Source of the DNA: Salinigranum marinum
GTDB taxonomy: Archaea > Halobacteriota > Halobacteria > Halobacteriales > Haloferacaceae
Assembly: GCF_024228675.1 (NCBI RefSeq)
Contig: NZ_CP100461.1
Span: 2,601,398 to 2,665,397 of the forward strand
Reading direction: 5' to 3'
DNA length: 64,000 bases
Shown here: positions 58,085 through 64,000 of the stretch, in pieces
Numbering within the stretch: position 1 is the stretch's first letter
Layout of the letters: each line of letters begins with the position of its first letter
Notes under the pieces: generated by a model
What the model saw: the letters and a program-made list of their open reading frames with translations, nothing else
What the model was told of the DNA's origin: nothing
Database searches by the model: none
Program-made: the position numbers and the translations under genes

Positions 58085-59932
58085 ATGGCTCAGGCACGAG
58101 AAGCGAAGGTATACGTCAACGGGAGCCTGGTCGGGACCCATCCGGACCCGGACCAGCTCGCAGCACAGATCCGCGAAGCACGCCGACGAGGCGACGTCTC
58201 GCAGATGGTCAACGTGAGCGTCAAAGACCGCACCCGCGAGGTCATCATCAACGCGGACGCGGGACGCGCCCGCCGGCCGCTCATCGTCGTCGAACAGGGC
58301 GAACCGATGCTCGACGACGAGCACGTCGAGGCGGTCGAGAACGGCGAACTCACGTTCGAGGACCTCGTCAAGCGGGGGCTCATCGAGTTCATCGACGCCG
58401 AGGAGGAAGAGGACATCCTCGTCGCCGTCGACGAGGAGGACGTCGAGTACCACCCGGACTCGGACACCCAGGACACGACCCACCTCGAGATCGACCCCCA
58501 GCTGATCTTCGGGATCGGCGCGGGGATGATCCCGTACCCCGAGCACAACGCCTCGCCGCGCATCACCATGGGCGCGGGGATGATGAAGCAGTCGCTCGGG
58601 CTCCCCGCGGCGAACTACCGGATCCGACCGGACACCCGCCAGCACCTCCTGCACTACCCGCAGCTGGCGATGGTCAAGACCCAGACGACCGAGCAGATCG
58701 GCTTCGACGAGCGCCCCGCGGCGCAGAACTTCTGCGTCGCCGTCATGAGCTACGAGGGGTTCAACATCGAGGACGCGCTCGTCATGAACAAGGGCTCCGT
58801 GGAACGCGGCCTCTCCCGCTCGCACTTCTTCCGAACCTACGAGGGCGAGGAACGGCGGTACCCCGGCGGCCAGGAGGACCGCTTCGAGATCCCCTCCCAG
58901 GACGTCCGTGGGGCTCGCGGCGAGGACGCCTACACCCACCTCGACGAGGACGGCCTCGTCAACCCCGAGACCGTCGTCGACGAGAACTCCGTCCTCCTGG
59001 GGAAGACCTCCCCGCCGCGCTTCTTAGAGGAGCCGGACGACATGGGCGGGCTCAGCCCACAGAAGCGGCGTGAGACGTCGGTGACGATGCGCTCGGGCGA
59101 GTCGGGCGTCGTCGACACCGTCACCCTGATGGAGGGCGAGGACGGCTCGAAGCTGGCGAAAGTGAGTGTTCGGGACCAGCGGATCCCCGAACTCGGCGAC
59201 AAGTTCGCCTCCCGCCACGGACAGAAGGGGGTCATCGGTCACCTGGCGCCCCAGGAGGACATGCCCTTCACCGAGGACGGGGTCGTCCCCGACCTCGTGC
59301 TCAACCCTCACGCGCTCCCCTCGCGCATGACGGTCGGCCACGTCCTGGAGATGCTCGGCGGGAAGGTCGGGGCGCTCGAAGGGCGGCGCGTCGACGGCAC
59401 CGCCTTCCAGGGCGAGAACGAAGAGGAACTCCGCGGCGCGCTGGAGGAACACGGCTTCAAATCGTCCGGGAAGGAAGTGATGTACTCCGGCGTCACCGGC
59501 GAGAAGATCGAGGCGGAGATCTTCGTCGGCACCATCTTCTACCACAAGCTGTACCACATGGTGTCGAACAAACTGCACGCCCGCTCTCGCGGGCCGGTGC
59601 AGGTCCTGACGCGACAGCCGACGGAGGGGCGCGCCCGCGAGGGCGGCCTCCGCGTCGGCGAGATGGAGCGCGAGGTGCTCATCGGTCACGGCGCGGCGAT
59701 GGCGCTCAAGGAGCGCCTGCTTGACTCCTCGGACCGCGAGGACGTCTACATCTCCGCCGACACCGGGATGGTCGCCGTCGAGGACGTCGACCAGCGCCGC
59801 ATCTACGACCCCATCACCGGCGACGAGGACAACATCCACGAGATCGAGGTGAGCTACGCGTTCAAGCTCCTCCTCGACGAGATGGTCGCGCTCGGCATCC
59901 GGCCGCGGCTCGAACTCGAGGACGCGGTCTAA
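58085..59932 (+). CDS. rpoB1: DNA-directed RNA polymerase subunit B' (Rpo2C)
   Basis: The 615-residue protein is the C-terminal half of the second-largest subunit. Marks: [72 protein letters not shown] and [18 protein letters not shown] at the end. It contributes part of the active-site wall and the hybrid-binding region. It lies in the rpo operon between B'' and A' (27-bp gap to A'). Confidence 0.97.
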   Translation: MAQAREAKVYVNGSLVGTHPDPDQLAAQIREARRRGDVSQMVNVSVKDRTREVIINADAGRARRPLIVVEQGEPMLDDEHVEAVENGELTFEDLVKRGLIEFIDAEEEEDILVAVDEEDVEYHPDSDTQDTTHLEIDPQLIFGIGAGMIPYPEHNASPRITMGAGMMKQSLGLPAANYRIRPDTRQHLLHYPQLAMVKTQTTEQIGFDERPAAQNFCVAVMSYEGFNIEDALVMNKGSVERGLSRSHFFRTYEGEERRYPGGQEDRFEIPSQDVRGARGEDAYTHLDEDGLVNPETVVDENSVLLGKTSPPRFLEEPDDMGGLSPQKRRETSVTMRSGESGVVDTVTLMEGEDGSKLAKVSVRDQRIPELGDKFASRHGQKGVIGHLAPQEDMPFTEDGVVPDLVLNPHALPSRMTVGHVLEMLGGKVGALEGRRVDGTAFQGENEEELRGALEEHGFKSSGKEVMYSGVTGEKIEAEIFVGTIFYHKLYHMVSNKLHARSRGPVQVLTRQPTEGRAREGGLRVGEMEREVLIGHGAAMALKERLLDSSDREDVYISADTGMVAVEDVDQRRIYDPITGDEDNIHEIEVSYAFKLLLDEMVALGIRPRLELEDAV

Positions 59933-59959
59933 CTCCCCTTTCCACCCCACACACCACAC

Positions 59960-62899
59960 ATGTCAATGCAGACACCCAAGGAACTCGGCGGGATCCACTT
60001 CGGGCTGATGGACCCCGAGACGTACCGCGACATGTCCGCCACGAAGGTCATCACGGCGGACACGTACGACGACGACGGCTACCCAATCGACATGGGGCTG
60101 ATGGACCCCCGGCTGGGCGTCATCGATCCCGGCTTGCAGTGTCGAACCTGCGGCCAGCACTCGGGGTCGTGTAACGGCCACTTCGGCCACATCGAACTCG
60201 CCGCGCCGGTCATCCACGTCGGCTTCACGAAGCTCATCCGACGGCTGCTCCGGTCGACCTGCCGCGAGTGCGGCCGGCTGGCGCTCGTCGAGGAGGAGCG
60301 CGAAGAGTACCGCACCCAACTGGAGCGCGCGAAGGAGCTCGGCGAGGACCCCAACGACGCGCTGAAAGCCGCGGTCCGGCAGGCTCGTAAGGCGAAGGTC
60401 TGCCCGCACCCCGACTGTAGCGCGCCCCAGCACGACATCAAACACGAAAAGCCCACCACGTACTACGAGGTCCAGGACGTGCTCTCGGCGGAGTACTCCG
60501 AGCTCATCGCGGAGGCGATGCAGCCCGACCCCGACGACGAGGACGACCACGGCGTCGCCCCGCAGGAACTCGCGGAGGAGACGGGCATCCCCCTGGACCG
60601 GATCAACGAGATCCTCTCGGGGACCTTTCGGCCAAAGTCCGAGGACCGCAAGAAGCTGGAGAAGGCGCTGAGCATCGACCTCACCGAGGAGGACATGAAC
60701 AAGCTGATGCCCTCCGACATCCGCGACTGGTTCGAGGACATCCCCGACGAGGACATCGCGGTCCTGGGAGTCGACGCCGACCGCGCCCGCCCCGAGTGGA
60801 TGATCCTCACGGTGCTGCCGGTGCCGCCGGTGACCGCCCGGCCGTCGATCACGCTCGACAACGGCCAGCGGTCGGAGGACGACCTCACGCACAAGCTGGT
60901 CGACATCATCCGGATCAACCAGCGGTTCATGGAGAACCGTGAGGCCGGCGCTCCCCAACTCATCATCGAGGACCTCTGGGAACTGCTGCAGTACCACGTC
61001 ACCACGTTCATCGACAACGAGATCTCGGGCACGCCGCCGGCGCGCCACCGCTCCGGTCGCCCGCTGAAGACGCTCAGCCAGCGCCTGAAGGGCAAGGAGG
61101 GTCGCTTCCGCGGCTCGCTGTCGGGCAAGCGCGTGAACTTCTCCGCGCGGACCGTGATCTCGCCGGACCCGACCCTCTCGCTGAACGAGGTCGGCGTCCC
61201 CGAACGCGTCGCCCGCGAGATGACGCAGACGATGAACGTCACCGAGCGGAACATCGACAACGCGCGGCAGTTCGTCCGCAACGGCCCCGGGGGGCATCCG
61301 GGCGCGAACTACGTCCGACGACCGGACGGCCGCCGGCTGAAGGTGACCGAGAAGAACTGTGAGGAACTCGCCGAGAAGGTCGAACTCGGCTGGGAGGTGA
61401 ATAGACATCTAATCGACGGCGACGTCGTCATTTTCAACCGACAGCCGTCGCTCCACCGGATGTCCATCATGGCCCACGAGGTGGTCGTGATGCCGTACAA
61501 GACCTTCCGACTGAACACGACGGTGTGTCCGCCGTACAACGCCGACTTCGACGGCGACGAGATGAACATGCACGCGCTGCAGAACGAGGAGGCGCGCGCC
61601 GAAGCGCGCGTCCTGATGCGCGTCCAAGAGCAGATCCTGAGCCCCAGGTTCGGCGAGAACATCATCGGCGCCATCCAGGACCACATCTCGGGCACCTACC
61701 TGCTGACCCACGAGAACCCCCAGTTCTCGGAGACGCAGGCGCTCGACCTCCTGCGGGCGACGAGCATCGACGAACTGCCCGCACCCGAGGGCGAGAGCGA
61801 CACCGGCCCGTACTGGACGGGGCGACAGCTCTTCTCCGAACTCCTCCCCGACGACCTCTCGCTCGAGTTCGACTCGTCGGCGGGCGACACGGTCGTCATC
61901 CGCGACGGCCAGCTGATCGAGGGGACCGTCGACGAGGACGCCGTCGGCGCCTTTGGAGGAGAGGTCGTCGACACGATCACCAAGGTGTACTCGAAGACGC
62001 GCGCCCGCGTGTTCATCAACGAGGTGGCCGCGCTGGCGATGCGGGCGATCATGCACTTCGGTTTCTCGATCGGGATCGACGACGAGTCCATCCCGGAGCC
62101 GGCGAACCAGCAGGTCGACGAGGCCATCGAGTCGGCGTACGAGCAGATCCAAGAGCTCATCGAGGTGTACGAACAGGGCGAACTCGAATCCCTTCCTGGA
62201 AGAACGGTGGACGAGACGCTGGAGATGAAGATCATGCAGCGGCTCGGGAAGGCCCGCGACTCCGCCGGCGAGATCGCCGAGGACCACTTCACCGAGGACA
62301 ACCCCGCGGTCATCATGGCCCGGTCCGGCGCGCGCGGGTCGATGCTGAACCTCACGCAGATGGCCGGCTGTGTCGGCCAGCAAGCGGTGAGGGGCGAGCG
62401 CATCAACCGCGGCTACGAGGACCGCACGCTGAGCCACTACCGGAAGGACGACCTCTCCGCGGACGCCCACGGCTTTGTCGAGAACTCCTACCGCGCGGGC
62501 CTGACTCCGAGAGAGTTCTTCTTCCACGCGATGGGCGGCCGCGAGGGGCTGGTCGACACGGCAGTCCGGACCTCGAAGTCCGGCTATCTCCAGCGCCGGC
62601 TCATCAACGCCCTCTCCGAACTGGAAGCACAGTACGACGGCTCCGTCCGCGACACCTCTGGTACCGTTGTCCAGTTCGAGTTCGGCGAGGACGGCACCTC
62701 ACCAGTGAAGGTCTCCTCGAAGCAGGAGTACAGCATCGACATCGAGAACATCGCCGACCGCGTGATCGAGGCCGAGTTCGCCTCCGACGAGGAGAAAGAG
62801 CGGTTCCTCGGCGAGGCCGAGCCGCCGACGAACCTCTCGGAGTACGCCGGGCCGGGGCTCGACAAGGCACAGGGCCTGGGGGTGGAGTCCGATGACTGA
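59960..62899 (+). CDS. rpoA1: DNA-directed RNA polymerase subunit A' (Rpo1N)
   Basis: The 979-residue protein is the N-terminal part of the largest subunit, with the catalytic metal-binding loop [12 protein letters not shown] at 527-538. Earlier come a zinc motif ([20 protein letters not shown]) and the bridge-helix-proximal [12 protein letters not shown]. An insertion rich in Glu/Asp (about 185-235: [20 protein letters not shown]) is a haloarchaeal acidic expansion. The stop overlaps the A'' start by 8 nt. Confidence 0.97.
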   Translation: MSMQTPKELGGIHFGLMDPETYRDMSATKVITADTYDDDGYPIDMGLMDPRLGVIDPGLQCRTCGQHSGSCNGHFGHIELAAPVIHVGFTKLIRRLLRSTCRECGRLALVEEEREEYRTQLERAKELGEDPNDALKAAVRQARKAKVCPHPDCSAPQHDIKHEKPTTYYEVQDVLSAEYSELIAEAMQPDPDDEDDHGVAPQELAEETGIPLDRINEILSGTFRPKSEDRKKLEKALSIDLTEEDMNKLMPSDIRDWFEDIPDEDIAVLGVDADRARPEWMILTVLPVPPVTARPSITLDNGQRSEDDLTHKLVDIIRINQRFMENREAGAPQLIIEDLWELLQYHVTTFIDNEISGTPPARHRSGRPLKTLSQRLKGKEGRFRGSLSGKRVNFSARTVISPDPTLSLNEVGVPERVAREMTQTMNVTERNIDNARQFVRNGPGGHPGANYVRRPDGRRLKVTEKNCEELAEKVELGWEVNRHLIDGDVVIFNRQPSLHRMSIMAHEVVVMPYKTFRLNTTVCPPYNADFDGDEMNMHALQNEEARAEARVLMRVQEQILSPRFGENIIGAIQDHISGTYLLTHENPQFSETQALDLLRATSIDELPAPEGESDTGPYWTGRQLFSELLPDDLSLEFDSSAGDTVVIRDGQLIEGTVDEDAVGAFGGEVVDTITKVYSKTRARVFINEVAALAMRAIMHFGFSIGIDDESIPEPANQQVDEAIESAYEQIQELIEVYEQGELESLPGRTVDETLEMKIMQRLGKARDSAGEIAEDHFTEDNPAVIMARSGARGSMLNLTQMAGCVGQQAVRGERINRGYEDRTLSHYRKDDLSADAHGFVENSYRAGLTPREFFFHAMGGREGLVDTAVRTSKSGYLQRRLINALSELEAQYDGSVRDTSGTVVQFEFGEDGTSPVKVSSKQEYSIDIENIADRVIEAEFASDEEKERFLGEAEPPTNLSEYAGPGLDKAQGLGVESDD

Positions 62900-64000
62900 A
62901 CAGACGAACCCCACCGGCGCGTTCGAGTACGTGACCGCCGACATCGAAGCGGTCGTCGAGGATACCGAACTCCCGCGTCGACTGAAGACCCAGATCTACG
63001 AGGTCATCGAGTCCCGGGAGGGCGTGACGGTCGAACAGGCCGACGAGATCGCCCGCGCCTCGGAGACGCGGTATCTCGACACCCGGGTCGACCCGCTCGA
63101 CCCCGTGGGGACGGTCTCGGCGCAGTCGATCGGCGAGCCGGGGACGCAGATGACGATGAACACGTTCCACTACGCCGGCGTCGCCGAGATCGACGTGACC
63201 CAGGGCCTGCCGCGGCTCATCGAGCTGGTGGACGCCCGGAAGACGCCGGACACGCCGATGATGACCGTCTACCTCGATCCCGACCACATCGAGAGGCGGA
63301 TCGAGGAGGTCGACGACCCCGACTACACGGAACGGGACGTGGCCCACGAGGTCGTCTGGCAGATCGAATCGACGAAGATCCTCGCGCTGGGCGACGTGTC
63401 GACGAACGTCGCGGACATGCTCGTCAACATCGACCTCAACGAGGACACCCTGCGCGAGCGGTGGCCCACCGCCGACGACGTCGGGAGCGTCGCGGGGGAG
63501 ATCGCCGAGGAGATCGAGGACGCGCTCGGCGTCGAGACGACGCGGATGGGGACAGTCATCGAGTTCGGCCCGAACCAGCCGTCGTACCGCCAGCTCCTCC
63601 AGCTCGTGGAGGAGTTACGCGACATCGTCTTCAAGGGGATCGAAGAGGTCTCCCGGGTGGTGATCCGCCGCGAGACGACCGACGACGACGAGGAGTTCGT
63701 CCTCTACACCGAGGGGTCGGCGTTCGGCGACGTGCTCACGATCGAGGGCGTCGACGGCACCCGCACGACGTCGAACAACATCCACGAGGTGTACCGACAA
63801 CTCGGCGTGGAGGCCGCTCGCGAGGCGATCATCAACGAGACGATGGAGACGCTCGAAGAGCAGGGGCTCGACGACGTGAACGTGCGGCACCTGATGCTCG
63901 TCGCCGACATCATGACCAACCGCGGCACGATCGAGTCGATCGGTCGTCACGGTATCTCGGGGTCGAAGGACTCCGTGCTCGCCCGCGCGGCGTTCGAGGT
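62892..64000 (+). CDS. rpoA2: DNA-directed RNA polymerase subunit A'' (Rpo1C), cut by the window end
   Basis: The protein starts at ATG 62892 ([20 protein letters not shown]) and is open to the last base, so the gene continues past 64000. It forms the C-terminal part of the largest subunit: [20 protein letters not shown] is the trigger-loop region and [20 protein letters not shown] lies near the visible end. About 370 residues are seen. The start overlaps rpoA1 by 8 nt. Confidence 0.96.
   Translation, partial: MTEQTNPTGAFEYVTADIEAVVEDTELPRRLKTQIYEVIESREGVTVEQADEIARASETRYLDTRVDPLDPVGTVSAQSIGEPGTQMTMNTFHYAGVAEIDVTQGLPRLIELVDARKTPDTPMMTVYLDPDHIERRIEEVDDPDYTERDVAHEVVWQIESTKILALGDVSTNVADMLVNIDLNEDTLRERWPTADDVGSVAGEIAEEIEDALGVETTRMGTVIEFGPNQPSYRQLLQLVEELRDIVFKGIEEVSRVVIRRETTDDDEEFVLYTEGSAFGDVLTIEGVDGTRTTSNNIHEVYRQLGVEAAREAIINETMETLEEQGLDDVNVRHLMLVADIMTNRGTIESIGRHGISGSKDSVLARAAFE

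Noticed and set aside
56558-58939. Minus-strand frame of 793 codons opposite the rpoB genes
   Set aside because: Antisense to highly conserved RNA polymerase genes.
1-64000. CRISPR array or cas genes
   Set aside because: No regularly spaced direct repeats of about 30 bp and no Cas-like proteins; the 17-bp tandem repeats have no spacers.

Overview
The window is haloarchaeal chromosome. Evidence: high GC, very acidic proteins, TATA boxes about 25-30 nt upstream of start codons with little or no leader, archaeal split RNA polymerase genes (H, B'', B', A', A''), ribosomal protein L10e, and both a type I and a type II glyceraldehyde-3-phosphate dehydrogenase around pgk. The order L10e / ATP-grasp / Hsp20 / gap-I / pgk / gap-II / M29-like aminopeptidase / HVO_0476-type zinc finger resembles Haloferax, so a member of the Haloferacales is likely (inference).

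Positions 1 to about 23,000 form an accessory island. It opens with the C-terminus of a winged-helix protein. Then comes a type I restriction-modification cluster hsdM-hsdS-fic-hsdR followed by a YgjP/SprT-like metallopeptidase. After an unrecognised 327-residue protein and a minimal tyrosine recombinase there is a winged-helix regulator, a PIN-domain toxin-antitoxin pair and a ribbon-helix-helix/coiled-coil/zinc-ribbon protein. A run of stand-alone enzymes and membrane proteins follows (flavodoxin, cupin, DUF4386-like, YdeI-like). An intact ISH1-type element of 1,120 bp with 8-bp target duplications splits a SnoaL-like gene. Beyond it lie a leaderless GTG-started small gene, an MBL-fold hydrolase flanked by short repeats, a divergent pair of small haloarchaeal genes sharing an operator-like region, and a three-gene cassette of tiny proteins abutting a zinc-ribbon tyrosine integrase. 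AT-rich gaps, two recombinases, an IS and a TA locus all point to repeated horizontal acquisition.

From about 23,300 the content becomes housekeeping. It includes dehydrogenases and hydrolases, a lipoprotein, DUF429 and DUF5995 proteins, a cold-shock protein, two secreted/surface proteins (one with a PGF-CTERM signal), an MFS transporter, the mismatch endonuclease NucS/EndoMS and a glutamine amidotransferase. L10e, the glycolytic/gluconeogenic gap-pgk-gap cluster, thiazole synthase Thi4, two Pcm-like methyltransferases, a frameshifted HerA/TraG-like ATPase gene, a CrcB fluoride-exporter pair and a large sensor histidine kinase follow. The window ends with tRNA-Asp and the RNA polymerase operon rpoH-B''-B'-A'-A'', with A'' cut by the window edge.

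Several core intergenic gaps carry a dispersed, partly palindromic repeat (44.2, 45.3, 51.7 and 55.6 kb). Next to tRNA-Asp there are partial copies of that tRNA's 3' end, a likely integration scar. I found no CRISPR array and no rRNA. The most interesting loci are the RM-Fic-peptidase cluster, the PIN pair with a transmembrane putative antitoxin, the CAAAGTTCG repeats around the recombinase promoter, the tiny-protein cassette beside the zinc-ribbon integrase, and the ISH1-split gene.
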